Positions 33,850 to 42,476 of a stretch of DNA of 64,000 bases are shown piece by piece. The notes beneath the pieces are model-generated. The model had not been told where the DNA came from. It made no database searches and was given only the letters and a program-made list of their open reading frames with translations. The DNA is from Mycobacteroides sp. LB1 (lineage in GTDB: Bacteria; Actinomycetota; Actinomycetes; Mycobacteriales; Mycobacteriaceae): NCBI RefSeq assembly GCF_013449725.1, contig NZ_JACCFF010000002.1:372001-436000 (forward strand), read 5' to 3'. The position numbers were made by a program, and so were the translations under genes. How positions within the stretch are numbered: position 1 is the stretch's first letter; every line of letters starts with the position of its first letter.

Positions 33850-35260
33850 TCTGCGCCGCCAGCCATGGCAGCGCGTCCGAGAATGTTCGGCTGGCGAACT
33901 GCCAGGTGTGCCCGCTGATCATCTGGTGGACCGAGCAGGAGATCTGCACCTGCTGCGCGGCCGCGCACAGGTCCGCCGAGGCACCGTCCCGATCGTCATC
34001 GGTCACCTCGTCGTGCCCACCGATCCCGGTCGGGGTGTCGGCCGTCGGTCGTTTGGCACCGCCGGGCTTCTTGCTCCCGGCTGGCGGTATGGCGTCTTCG
34101 AACCATCCCGTCACACCCGTATACGGCCCGTGCTTGGCCATCACGGTGCGCGGGTCGAAGGCATCCCAACGGGCGGCGTCGCCGCCATAAAGTCGCTCGA
34201 TCGTCTGTTCCTTGGTTCCGGCGGTGGGGCCGTGGTCACCGGCGATATCGACAAAAGTGGAGAACAGATTCGGGTTCATCACGGTTAGGTCGATGGCACA
34301 TGTGCCGCCCATCGACCAGCCGACAACACCCCAGTTGGCAGGGTCCGCCGACGCCCCGAACTGCGAAACCACATAGGGGCGAACGTCTTCGGTGAGGTGA
34401 TCGGCGGCATTGCCGCGCGGCCCGTTGACGCATTCGGTGTCGTTGTTGAAGCTGCCAGCGACATCGACGAACACGAATACAGGCGCCTGCCCACCATGGG
34501 ACTTGGCGTATTCGTCGATCATCTGGGTGGCGTTACCGGTGCGGACCCAGTCGGCCGGGGTATTGAACTCGCCGGCGATCATCATGACCACCGGTAGCCG
34601 CGGCGGGGTGTCACCGGCGAACCAGGCCGGCGGTAGGTAGACGTATTCGCCGCGATGTGCGAATCCGCTCGCGTCCCCGGGAACGTCCACCTGAACGAGC
34701 TTGCCGGTCGTCGGGTGTGAATTACGCAGTCCCGCAAGCTCACTGATATCGGTTTCACCGGGAAGCGGCCCAGCGGTGATCGCCCCCCAGGCAGCCTGCA
34801 CGGTGGGGTAGTAACCCACCCAGCGATTCAGTGACACGAGCGCCGCCAGCAGCGTGAGGGAGATGGCGAGCAGCGATACGCCACGCCGCCACCACCGTGC
34901 GCCGCGAAAGCCGAGGATGGCGACGGCGAGCGCGCTGACAAACACACCGATCCATACCCACAGCGCGAACGGCGCCGGGTCCGATGCCAGCCCTTCGGAG
35001 TTCGTGTATATCCACGCCGCGAGGGCGCCGAGCGCGCCGACGACGGCGCTGACGGGTACCCACAGCAGACGCCAGCGCCGGGTCCGCCAGCCGATGACCA
35101 CCAGCAGGGCAACGATCGCCAGCACCTGGACGGTGACGGGAAACCAGCCACCGAGTGCCGAGACGCCGTGGCTGAACTGATGAAAATCGTTCGCGGGCAG
35201 CTGCGGTATCGGCGTGGGTACCGTCGGCGGTGGGGGCGTCGGGGTTGTGGTCGGTGGCAC
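33836..35260 (-). CDS. Membrane-anchored alpha/beta-hydrolase (esterase D family)
   Basis: A 474-residue protein. After a Pro-rich N-terminus, four membrane helices lie at about residues 42-60, 68-88, 97-116 and 126-146. An extracytoplasmic esterase domain follows with the nucleophile elbow GWSMGG (Ser near 318) and FVDIAGDHGP, plus a likely acid/His pair toward the end (GGHDEVTDDD, ISGHTWQF). The layout matches mycobacterial MPT51/antigen-85-like esterases tethered by four helices. The GTG start at 35260 has no clear ribosome site. It may act on cell-envelope esters; the substrate is unknown. Confidence 0.82.
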   Translation of the reverse strand: MPPTTTPTPPPPTVPTPIPQLPANDFHQFSHGVSALGGWFPVTVQVLAIVALLVVIGWRTRRWRLLWVPVSAVVGALGALAAWIYTNSEGLASDPAPFALWVWIGVFVSALAVAILGFRGARWWRRGVSLLAISLTLLAALVSLNRWVGYYPTVQAAWGAITAGPLPGETDISELAGLRNSHPTTGKLVQVDVPGDASGFAHRGEYVYLPPAWFAGDTPPRLPVVMMIAGEFNTPADWVRTGNATQMIDEYAKSHGGQAPVFVFVDVAGSFNNDTECVNGPRGNAADHLTEDVRPYVVSQFGASADPANWGVVGWSMGGTCAIDLTVMNPNLFSTFVDIAGDHGPTAGTKEQTIERLYGGDAARWDAFDPRTVMAKHGPYTGVTGWFEDAIPPAGSKKPGGAKRPTADTPTGIGGHDEVTDDDRDGASADLCAAAQQVQISCSVHQMISGHTWQFASRTFSDALPWLAAQISDR

Positions 35261-35332
35261 GCAAACATTGTGATGAGGTTTCCTGGGAGCAACCTGGACA
35301 CCCCTTTACGAGACAGGCGGGACACCACGGCC

Positions 35333-35878
35333 ATGACCGAGAGCTATCTGTCGGATGAGGCGATCGCCGGCCTCTCCGCGTCCGAGCGAAAAGACCTGAT
35401 TCAAAGGCTGGAACGCCCGCTCAGCGAGGTGGCACCGCCGAATCTGGCGAGGTTTCGCACTCTACGGCTGGGTTTGATGATCGGAGGCGCGATCACATTG
35501 ATCCCGTGGATCACCTATCTGGCGTTCACGCTGCCGGAAAACTACGTGGCACAGCGGTGGACGGCGACGTGGGTCGGGTTCGACATCCTGCTGGTGACAT
35601 TCATGGCGGCCACCGCGGTGCTGGGTCTCCTGCGACGCCAATTGCTGGTGCTGACCGCGTTCACCACCGGCGTGCTACTGATCTGCGACGCATGGTTCGA
35701 CGTGATGACGGCGGGCCCGTCGGAGCTGCGGTGGGCGATCCTGGCCGCAGTGCTCGCCGAGCTGCCGCTCGCCGTGGTGATGATCCGAGGGGCGTTACTG
35801 ATCACGCGGTTGACGATGACGCGGCTGTGGGTCATCGACCCGGGAATGGCGCTCTGGCGGGTGCCGTTACTGCCCTAG
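35333..35878 (+). CDS. Four-helix membrane protein of unknown function
   Basis: A 181-residue protein with a polar N-terminus (LSDEAIAGLSASERKDLIQRLERPLSEVAPPNL) and four hydrophobic segments: LGLMIGGAITLIPWITYLAF, WVGFDILLVTFMAATAVLGLL, LLVLTAFTTGVLLICDAWFDVM and ILAAVLAELPLAVVMIRGA. The WFDVM end of segment three is the most distinctive string. No known family or catalytic motif is recognisable. ATG 35333 was chosen because the region upstream lies inside the divergent esterase promoter. Confidence 0.7.
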   Translation: MTESYLSDEAIAGLSASERKDLIQRLERPLSEVAPPNLARFRTLRLGLMIGGAITLIPWITYLAFTLPENYVAQRWTATWVGFDILLVTFMAATAVLGLLRRQLLVLTAFTTGVLLICDAWFDVMTAGPSELRWAILAAVLAELPLAVVMIRGALLITRLTMTRLWVIDPGMALWRVPLLP

Positions 35879-35882
35879 CAGG

Positions 35883-36452
35883 TCACCAGCAGTGGGCGAA
35901 CCCGTCGCAGTACTGCGGGAACCGATCGACGGGCACGTCGAGCGGTGCCACGAACTGCAGGCTGAAAGGCTTCTTCGTCATCCCCGGCGGACCGCCGCAT
36001 ACCGCGCTGTGGATGGTGGTGTGCACGCCGGTCAGGGTCTCGTCGTTGAAGACGTACTTGTCCTGGGTGGGTGCGAAAGTCCCGTCCGGGCAGGTCATGC
36101 CCTGCGGCCGGGGGTGTAGGAACGTCCATTGGTCATCGACGAGCTTGGCCGGGATGGAGTAGTTCTGGAGCTTATCGCCGTGTTTGAGGATGTCGGGCGT
36201 CGAGCTGGTGACGGTCAGCGTGCAGCCATCGGCCTGGATGGTGGGGTCGGTGTAGTCGGACTGTATGCGGGTACCTGAGGCCTGGACACAGACAGCGGAC
36301 ATCTTCCAGGCAACCTGGCCAAGGCCTTCCTCGATCATCCGGTAGGTGCCGTCCGCAGGGGGAGCAACGGCCGCCGCGGGGCCGGCGAATCCGACTCCGA
36401 TCGCGATTCCGACGACGGAAACCATCAGCAGGCGGACTAGGCGCACGGTCAT
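35883..36452 (-). CDS. Secreted protein of unknown function
   Basis: A 189-residue exported protein with a signal peptide ending at AGPAAAVA (cleavage near residue 29) and a mature domain with six cysteines (SAVCVQ, DGCTLT, MTCPDG, AVCGGP, QYCDGF, AHCW), probably in disulphides. The mature part starts PPADGTYRMIEEGLGQVAW, a pattern seen in mycobacterial secreted proteins of unknown role. ATG 36452 has ATACTT about 6-7 nt upstream, so it may be leaderless. It ends 4 bp from the convergent membrane-protein gene. Confidence 0.75.
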   Translation of the reverse strand: MTVRLVRLLMVSVVGIAIGVGFAGPAAAVAPPADGTYRMIEEGLGQVAWKMSAVCVQASGTRIQSDYTDPTIQADGCTLTVTSSTPDILKHGDKLQNYSIPAKLVDDQWTFLHPRPQGMTCPDGTFAPTQDKYVFNDETLTGVHTTIHSAVCGGPPGMTKKPFSLQFVAPLDVPVDRFPQYCDGFAHCW

Positions 36453-36495
36453 GAGGTCAAGTATCGCAATGCGGTGGACCCGCCATAGCGCAACC

Positions 36496-37275
36496 TCAGT
36501 CATTAGACGCGGCGTCCAATGCGGCCGCGACCAGATCGGCCACGGCACTCATACCGTCCTCGGTGGGGTGCAGCGGAGCCGCACGCCACGGCCAGGGGAT
36601 TCCGGGGCGCGTCGTCCAGGGCTCATCTGACCAGGCGTGATGACCAACACTGGCCGCCGATACGCGCACTATCTCGCAGTCGGCGGAGTGAGCGGCCGCC
36701 GCGGTGGCGGCGGCAAGTTCCGCGGCGATATGACGACCGAAATCGGCCTCGGCCTCCGTGTATGGCGGCGCGGGCTCACCCTCCGGCGGCAGCAGCACAA
36801 GGTAATCGACGAAAAGCACCCTGGCATGTGGTGCCCTGGTGCGCACCTGCTCACCGACGGCACGCAGGGATTCACCGAGCGCGGCCAGCGCCGCCTCCCG
36901 CTGCCCGGTATCCAGGACACCGCGCAATGGCCCGCCAATCACCGGCGCGGCTCGGAGGAAGCGCGGCAGGCATGCCGCCATCAGGAACGGCACATAGCCG
37001 ACGTCGTTTCCTCCGATGGTGACGGTCACCAACTCCTCGGTGCCGTCGAGCGCATCGATTTGCGGTGCAGCAGTGTGCTGCGGGTCGGTCAGGATATGTG
37101 CCGTGGTTGCGCCGGAGTAGGTGACGTCAACCAGCTGATATCCCGTGCGCTCGGCAACTTGGTGCGGGTAATTGCGGGTCGAGCGGCCCGCGAGCCGGGG
37201 TGAGCCCGGTGCTCGCGGCATGATGCCCGGCCCCGCCGCCATCGAACTTCCCAATGCCGCATACCGTCCCGCCAT
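36496..37275 (-). CDS. SGNH/GDSL-family hydrolase
   Basis: A 259-residue SGNH hydrolase: block I (YAALGSSMAAG, Ser near 11), block III (TIGGNDVGY, Asn near 90) and the C-terminal acid/His block (PLHPTEDGM, His near 240). It lacks a signal peptide, so it appears cytosolic. It probably hydrolyses carboxyl esters or deacetylates a small metabolite. The ATG has TAAGCT 6 nt upstream, overlapping the stop of the preceding HAD gene, so it may have its own leaderless promoter. Confidence 0.85.
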   Translation of the reverse strand: MAGRYAALGSSMAAGPGIMPRAPGSPRLAGRSTRNYPHQVAERTGYQLVDVTYSGATTAHILTDPQHTAAPQIDALDGTEELVTVTIGGNDVGYVPFLMAACLPRFLRAAPVIGGPLRGVLDTGQREAALAALGESLRAVGEQVRTRAPHARVLFVDYLVLLPPEGEPAPPYTEAEADFGRHIAAELAAATAAAAHSADCEIVRVSAASVGHHAWSDEPWTTRPGIPWPWRAAPLHPTEDGMSAVADLVAAALDAASND

Positions 37276-37284
37276 ACGCCAAGC

Positions 37285-38058
37285 TTATCGGCGGGCCAAG
37301 CCCGCGAGCCTGCGCAGTGAAGAGCTCACTCCACGTGGTCTTGGATCGTCCAACCGCAGTACTGGCCACCCCCGCTCGGCGGCCATGACGGCGAGCCGGC
37401 CGCGTGGGTTGACCGGGCACGGTTCGCCGACAAGAGACATCAGATCGATGTCCTCTTCGCCGTCCGCATAGAAGTAACTGCGTTGTAAATCAACATCATT
37501 GGATTCACAGAATAATGCGACCGCGGTCGCCTTATTGCGCCCCCACACGATTGGCTTGCGGATGCCACCGGTGAGCAGTCCGTGGTCGTCGAGGTCGAAG
37601 TGATTGCACAGCACATGGGTTATCCCGAGGTGGCGCGCCACTGGTTCGGCGTGAATGGTCAGCGCCGATGAACTGACCACCACGGTGTGGCCCAGGTCCT
37701 GATGTGCCCGCACAAGCTCGCGCATGTGCGGGTAGATCATCGAGGCATTGTGCTGGTGAAAGATTCGTTGGCCGACGGCTTCGAGTTCCGCTAGCGAGTC
37801 TCCGCGCAGGTATCCGGCCGCACGCACCACTAAGCGCTCGAATTCCATGCGGCCCAGCTTGTACCGGAAGGTGGCCTCCAGAACTCCGAGAACTTCGCCG
37901 ATACCGGCCTGCCCGCGACGCATCCGATCACGGGCATGTGCGGTCGGGGTGAATCCGGCCACGAGGGTGCCATCCAGGTCGAAAAATGCTCCGACCTGCG
38001 GCCCGGTGGGGCTGATCGCACTATCGGCTGCCGGATCAGCTGCCGAGCTCACCGTCAT
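37285..38058 (-). CDS. HAD-IB family phosphatase (SerB-like)
   Basis: A 257-residue haloacid-dehalogenase superfamily protein of subclass IB. Motif I is FFDLDGTLVAGFTP (residues ~25-38), motif II VVVSSSALTIHAEP, motif III KATAVALF and motif IV YADGEEDIDLM with the acidic pair. The helical cap (MRRGQAGIGEVLGVLEATFRYKLGRMEFE region) is typical. The related M. tuberculosis protein Rv2483c carries an additional acyltransferase domain, which is absent here. ATG 38058 has TAGATT 7 nt upstream, so it is probably leaderless. The substrate is probably a phospho-lipid head group or phosphoserine-like compound; unproven. Confidence 0.85.
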   Translation of the reverse strand: MTVSSAADPAADSAISPTGPQVGAFFDLDGTLVAGFTPTAHARDRMRRGQAGIGEVLGVLEATFRYKLGRMEFERLVVRAAGYLRGDSLAELEAVGQRIFHQHNASMIYPHMRELVRAHQDLGHTVVVSSSALTIHAEPVARHLGITHVLCNHFDLDDHGLLTGGIRKPIVWGRNKATAVALFCESNDVDLQRSYFYADGEEDIDLMSLVGEPCPVNPRGRLAVMAAERGWPVLRLDDPRPRGVSSSLRRLAGLARR

Positions 38059-38145
38059 GTGGGCCAATCTACCGTTGCATGGCACGGCCGCCGGCTAAAG
38101 GCGACAAGATGGGTATCACCCGTATCACGACCGAAAGGAGGCGCG

Positions 38146-39648
38146 ATGGATCCGCGGCCGCACCACTCGCGATCGGTCACCAGACGTACGGTGCTAACGG
38201 CCGCGGCGGCCGTGGCTCTCGGTGGAGTGGCGATCACGGGCTGTTCCCGGCAGCACCCGGCCGACGTCCCCGCCATTCCTCGATGGGAAGACCTGCGCGG
38301 CAGCCTATCCGGAGCCCTGGTGGTCCGCGGTGAGGCCGGGTCGGTTGAGGCCGGTAGGGCGTTCAATCCACTGTTCGATGTGAATCATCCTGGCGCGGTG
38401 GCCTTCTGCGCCTCCGAAGAGGATGTGGCACGTTGTGTGGAGTTCGCTTCGAACGCCGCGATACCTGTTGCGGCACGCAGTGGGGGACACAGCTATGCCG
38501 GATACTGCATCCCGAACGACGGATTGGTCGTCGATCTTGGTCGCATGGCGACGGTCTCGATGACTGGGACCGCTGCGGTGGTCAGGTCCGGAGCCCGTCT
38601 GATCGACGTGTACGCCGGTGTCGCCGAGGCGGGCCGGATGCTTGCGGGTGGATCCTGTCCGACCGTGGGTATCGCCGGGTTGACCCTGGGAGGCGGAGTA
38701 GGGGTTCTCACACGTAAGTTCGGACTCACCTGCGACCAGTTGATCTCTGCCCGAGCGGTGACCTCCGACGGCAAAATCCGAATCCTTTCGTCGACTTCCG
38801 AACCCGACCTGTTCTGGGCCATCCGCGGAGTTGGCGGCGGAAACTTTTGCATTGCAACGGAGTTCACCTTTGCCACGGCCGAAGCCACCGAGCTGACGGT
38901 ATTCACCCTCGACTATGCGCCGGGGGACACGGCCGCGATCATGCATAGGTGGCTGACCTTCATGGCCGATGCGCCCGATGAATTGTGGACAACCCTGCAC
39001 GCCGTGGGCGGCACCGCACCGCAATGCCGGATCGTCGGGTGTATCGCTGGGAGCACCAATCCGCGCGCACTGATCGAGAATCTGCGCAGCGCAATCGGCA
39101 TCGGCCCCACCGACCGATTCGAGGCCGTGAAGAGCTTCCTGGGCGCCATGAAGTTCATGGGCGGTTGTTCCACATTGACTGTGGCCCAGTGCCATCCGTC
39201 GTGGACTGGGAGTGCACCTGGCCAGTTGGAGCGGGAGTCATTCGTGGCGTCCTCCCGGATGGTCCCGCATGCCGGAGTCGACACCGCCCGAATCGAGGCG
39301 CTCCTGGTGGGCAAGCCCGGGCTCACGTTCATCTTCGACAGCCTGGGCGGGGCAGTGAGCCGAATTCCGGCCGATGCCAACGCCTTCCCTCATCGACATG
39401 CCGTCGCATCGATCCAGATCTACCACGGGGTCGGAGCGGACTCCGCGATCGCGTCTCAGCGTGTGGACGAAGCACGCGACCGGCTCGGCGAGATCTGCGG
39501 TGCCGCGGCCTATGTGAACTACATCGACCCCCGCATGCCCGATTGGGCTGCGGCGTATTACGGGGAGAATCTGCCGCGGCTGCGGCGGATTGCCGCCGCC
39601 TACGATCCGAACGAGGTTTTCGGCTTCGCGCAAGCGGTTCGTCCCTAG
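38146..39648 (+). CDS. Tat-exported bicovalent FAD-dependent oxidase (berberine-bridge-enzyme-like)
   Basis: A 500-residue FAD oxidoreductase of the PCMH/BBE family. The N-terminus has a twin-arginine signal (SVTRRTVLTAAAAVALGG) and a lipobox-like ITGC, so the enzyme is probably anchored outside the membrane. The FAD can be doubly linked: the His of ARSGGHSYAGYC (~108) and the Cys of AGGSCPTVGIAGLTLGGG (~165) are the two attachment residues of this group. The C-terminal YVNYIDPRMPDWAAAYYGEN and YDPNEVFGFAQ are also typical. It oxidises an alcohol or sugar with oxygen; the substrate is unknown. ATG 38146 follows GAAAGGAGG. Confidence 0.88.
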   Translation: MDPRPHHSRSVTRRTVLTAAAAVALGGVAITGCSRQHPADVPAIPRWEDLRGSLSGALVVRGEAGSVEAGRAFNPLFDVNHPGAVAFCASEEDVARCVEFASNAAIPVAARSGGHSYAGYCIPNDGLVVDLGRMATVSMTGTAAVVRSGARLIDVYAGVAEAGRMLAGGSCPTVGIAGLTLGGGVGVLTRKFGLTCDQLISARAVTSDGKIRILSSTSEPDLFWAIRGVGGGNFCIATEFTFATAEATELTVFTLDYAPGDTAAIMHRWLTFMADAPDELWTTLHAVGGTAPQCRIVGCIAGSTNPRALIENLRSAIGIGPTDRFEAVKSFLGAMKFMGGCSTLTVAQCHPSWTGSAPGQLERESFVASSRMVPHAGVDTARIEALLVGKPGLTFIFDSLGGAVSRIPADANAFPHRHAVASIQIYHGVGADSAIASQRVDEARDRLGEICGAAAYVNYIDPRMPDWAAAYYGENLPRLRRIAAAYDPNEVFGFAQAVRP

Positions 39649-40304
39649 TCGCGCCGTACGCTCCGCTGTGCCTGCGCGATGAGTTCGCGCCAACGGCCTT
39701 CGGGGAGTTCGTACACCGCGGTGTCTCCGCCGTATGCACTGGAGACGACGACGTCCGGCGACAGACTCCCTAGAAGTTCCAGACTCGACCACATCTCGTC
39801 GGCGTCACCGCGCCCGGGCACCACAAAGGTCGACCATGCGCCCCCCTCGGTGGGGAACATCGTGTCTCCGGTGAAGAGATACTTGTCGCCGTCTGCGCCC
39901 GTCACCAGATAGCTTGTGCTGCCGGGTGAATGTCCCGGTGTGGGAATCACCTCCACGCCGTTGCCGTCGACATGGCGTTCGTCGGTGGGAATGTCGAGCT
40001 CCGCGTGCTCGCCAATCTCATGCCGTTCCTCGACAGAGGCGTGCAGCTTTGATCCGAAATGTCGCTTCACGACGGCAAGCATCGGTCCCGCCTCGTCCTG
40101 ATGCGATAGGTATTGGTGGGCGACACCACCCAGCTCGGCGATGGCCTCGAAATCGGCCTCGGTGGCCGGGCTGTAGAACAACACGTTCCCCTCAGGACGA
40201 GTCCACAGGTAGGCGTGGGTGGTCAGTCCGGGAAACGGGCTATCCGTCCGTGCCTCCCACAGGTCGGATCGAATCTGGCGCATATTCGATGTCTTCGTTG
40301 TCAT
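39645..40304 (-). CDS. Metallo-beta-lactamase-fold hydrolase
   Basis: A 219-residue MBL-fold protein. The canonical HxHxDH metal motif is replaced by LSHQDEAGP (near residue 70), while the later motifs PTPGHSPGSTSYLV (GHSPGS, His near 132) and FTGDTMFP (Asp near 155) are kept. A degenerate first motif means the metal site may be mononuclear. It starts at ATG 40304, 7 nt after a -10 element in a 19-bp-spacer promoter with a SoxR-type box, so it is probably leaderless and redox-induced. It overlaps the FAD oxidase stop by 4 bp at its 3' end. Confidence 0.82.
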   Translation of the reverse strand: MTTKTSNMRQIRSDLWEARTDSPFPGLTTHAYLWTRPEGNVLFYSPATEADFEAIAELGGVAHQYLSHQDEAGPMLAVVKRHFGSKLHASVEERHEIGEHAELDIPTDERHVDGNGVEVIPTPGHSPGSTSYLVTGADGDKYLFTGDTMFPTEGGAWSTFVVPGRGDADEMWSSLELLGSLSPDVVVSSAYGGDTAVYELPEGRWRELIAQAQRSVRRD

Positions 40305-40310
40305 GCGTCC

Positions 40311-40341
40311 AGTGTTCATTCTCAAGTGAACTTGAGGTCAA
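40311..40341 (-). promoter_or_regulatory. SoxR-type promoter (19-bp spacer) for the MBL-fold gene
   Basis: On the minus strand, -35 TTGACC (40336-40341) and -10 AACACT (40311-40316) are 19 bp apart, the overlong spacer typical of MerR-family promoters. The spacer holds CCTCAAGTTCACTTGAG, matching the classical SoxR box in 16 of 18 positions when flanks are counted. The start codon lies 7 nt after the -10. No soxR gene is in this window. Confidence 0.75.
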
Positions 40342-40417
40342 GGACTTGTCTGGAAGCTTCCTTGCGATCGATGCCGACAACCGTCAGGATGCTGCCATCT
40401 CCATAGCAGATGGTTTC

Positions 40418-40432
40418 TAGCTGAACTAGCTA
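40418..40432 (+). promoter_or_regulatory. Inverted repeat upstream of ubiD, possible LysR site
   Basis: TAGCT-GAACT-AGCTA is a perfect inverted repeat of 15 bp located 120 bp before the ubiD start and close to an AT-rich TATATCT (40440-40446) that could be the -10. It is a candidate site for the LysR protein encoded downstream, though it is not the classical T-N11-A box. Confidence 0.45.
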
Positions 40433-40554
40433 TTGGACTTATATCTTGCTCTCGATGCACAGTGGACCGGACAGCCCGGTAAATCCGAGGCCGACCGAAA
40501 TATCCACGGATGGAAGGAGATAGGCGGCGTACAGGTACGCGGCCTACAAAGACC

Positions 40555-41994
40555 ATGGTTGCTTTTCGTGATCTGCGGGACTACATCGACACGCTAACCC
40601 GTGAGCTGGGCGATGCAGAGGTGATGACGATCGACGGAGCCGATTGGAACCTCGAAATCGGCTGCATTACTGAACTTCTCGCCGAAAAAGAGGGACCGGC
40701 ATTGTTGTTCGACAACATTCCCGGTTACCCGACCGGATACCGGGTGTTCACCAATTTCATGGGAACCGTCCAGCGGTGTGCGGTGGCCCTGGGACTGCCC
40801 GTGGAAACACCGGCCATGGACATCGTCCGTGCCTGGAAGGACCTCAGCAAGCGCATCGAACCCATTGCACCGGTGGAGGTCTCCAGCGGCACAATCCTCG
40901 AGAATGTGATCGAGGGCGACGATGTCGACCTCACTGTGTTCCCAACACCTCAGTGGCATGACGGTGACGGCGGGCGCTACATCGGTACCGCCTGCATGGT
41001 GATCACACGCGACCCCGATTCGGGCTGGGTCAACGTTGGGACCTACCGAGGCTGCGTGCAGGGCAAGGACCGGCTGTCATTGTGGATGCTTGGCAACCGG
41101 CACGCACTCGCGATCGCCAAAAAGTATTGGGACAAGGGCCAATCCTGCCCAATCGCAGTCGTCGTCGGCTGCGATCCCATCCTCACAACGGCCGCGGCCA
41201 TAGCGGCACCGGCGGAGGTCTGCGAATACGACGTGGCAGGTGGTCTGCGCGGCAGCGGCGTCGAGGTCCTCGCGGCACCGGGAACCGGGTTACCGATTCC
41301 CGCACACGCCGAGATCGTGATCGAGGGCGAGATGCCACCGGTTACCGAGGAATCAGTTCCCGAGGGACCATTCGGCGAGTGGACAGGCTACTTCACTCAC
41401 GCAGGAAACGAGACTGTGGTGCGCGTGCAGCGCATCTTGCACCGCGATAATCCGATCATCCTCGGTGCGCCCCCGATGATCCCTACGGTTCCCGCCGGCG
41501 ATCAGGCCGTACCCCTGTACTCGGCCTCGGTGACCTGGGACCATCTCGAAGCCGCCGGCGTTCAGAACATCCAGGGCGTCTGGGCGTATGCGCGCCAGCT
41601 CATGATGGTGATATCCCTCAAGCAGACCGGTGCCGGAGATGCCATGCAGGCATTGCTGGCCGCCGCCGGACGCAAACGCACCGGTGGCATGGATCGCTAC
41701 TTCGTCGTGGTCGACGACGACATTGATATCACTGACATCAATCATGTGTTGTGGGCGATCTTCACAAGGGTGAACCCATCGGAGTCAATTCAGATCGTGC
41801 GGACACCCACCACAGCGATCGACCCCCGTTTGTCACCAGCGCAACGGGAAGCCAACGATTTGTCCATGGGCATCGTTCTCATCGACGCGTGTAAGCCGTT
41901 CTCGTGGATGGACTCCTATCCGAAGGCGAACCGCTTCGACCAGGCGTACCGCACCCAGATCCGCGATCGGTGGAAGGCGACGCTCCCGCTATGA
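40555..41994 (+). CDS. ubiD: UbiD-family prenylated-FMN-dependent decarboxylase
   Basis: A 479-residue UbiD-type (de)carboxylase, which uses prenylated FMN made by UbiX. Features are the N-terminal VAFRDLRDYIDTL, LTVFPTPQWHDGDGGRYIGTACMV (~135), GTYRGCVQGKDRLSLWM and the acid motif EGPFGEWTGYFTHAG, in which Glu residues form the E-R-E network. ATG 40555 is preferred; a GGAAGGAGA sequence lies ~40 nt upstream, and the in-frame ATG at 40510 would add 15 residues. It is followed by overlapping PPOX-like and UbiX genes, so it is probably an aromatic or alpha,beta-unsaturated acid decarboxylase operon. The substrate cannot be decided from sequence. Confidence 0.88.
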   Translation: MVAFRDLRDYIDTLTRELGDAEVMTIDGADWNLEIGCITELLAEKEGPALLFDNIPGYPTGYRVFTNFMGTVQRCAVALGLPVETPAMDIVRAWKDLSKRIEPIAPVEVSSGTILENVIEGDDVDLTVFPTPQWHDGDGGRYIGTACMVITRDPDSGWVNVGTYRGCVQGKDRLSLWMLGNRHALAIAKKYWDKGQSCPIAVVVGCDPILTTAAAIAAPAEVCEYDVAGGLRGSGVEVLAAPGTGLPIPAHAEIVIEGEMPPVTEESVPEGPFGEWTGYFTHAGNETVVRVQRILHRDNPIILGAPPMIPTVPAGDQAVPLYSASVTWDHLEAAGVQNIQGVWAYARQLMMVISLKQTGAGDAMQALLAAAGRKRTGGMDRYFVVVDDDIDITDINHVLWAIFTRVNPSESIQIVRTPTTAIDPRLSPAQREANDLSMGIVLIDACKPFSWMDSYPKANRFDQAYRTQIRDRWKATLPL

Positions 41995-42476
41995 ACGCCA
42001 AGGCGTTACCCGATGACCTCTGCGAATTGCTGCGCGGGTTTCCCAGCGTCGATTCTCGCGAGCAGGCCTTCCCATTCGTCACCGTGGACACCGGCGGATA
42101 TCCGCATTCCGCCCTGCTGTCTCGTTCCGAGCTGGAACCCGGTCCGGAGGGCTTGAGCCTCTTCGTTGTAGTGGCCGGACGGGTCACCCGCGCGAATCTA
42201 AAGCGCACAGGTGCCGCGAGCCTACTCGCGGCCCACGGCACCGCATGCCATCACGCCAAACTGCGAATGACGCGATCGGTCACCGAGCGTGGGCTCATGG
42301 GTTGCGTTTTCACGGTGACCGAATATCGCCACGATGATATCGGAATCGCACTGCAGCCCATGAGTTTCCAAACATCGGAACGGCTGGCACAGCAGGAGAA
42401 CTGGCAACGGAGCACCGCGATGCTGTCCGCCCTCTCGGCCGCACACCCCCGACAGGCGACATTCGATGACCGATAG
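41991..42476 (+). CDS. PPOX/flavin-reductase-like split-barrel protein
   Basis: A 161-residue protein with a pyridoxamine-5-phosphate-oxidase-like split barrel. PFVTVDTGGYPHSALLSRSELE is an N-terminal strand pair, GLSLFVVVAGRVTRANLKRTG carries the FMN-phosphate-contacting basic residues, and GCVFTVTEYRHDDIG follows. The ATG overlaps the ubiD stop and the 3' end overlaps ubiX by 11 nt. This suggests a redox or FMN-handling partner of the UbiD/UbiX pair, in place of the small BsdD/VdcD subunit of other decarboxylase operons. It may keep the prenyl-FMN cofactor in the right redox state (inference). Confidence 0.6.
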   Translation: MNAKALPDDLCELLRGFPSVDSREQAFPFVTVDTGGYPHSALLSRSELEPGPEGLSLFVVVAGRVTRANLKRTGAASLLAAHGTACHHAKLRMTRSVTERGLMGCVFTVTEYRHDDIGIALQPMSFQTSERLAQQENWQRSTAMLSALSAAHPRQATFDDR

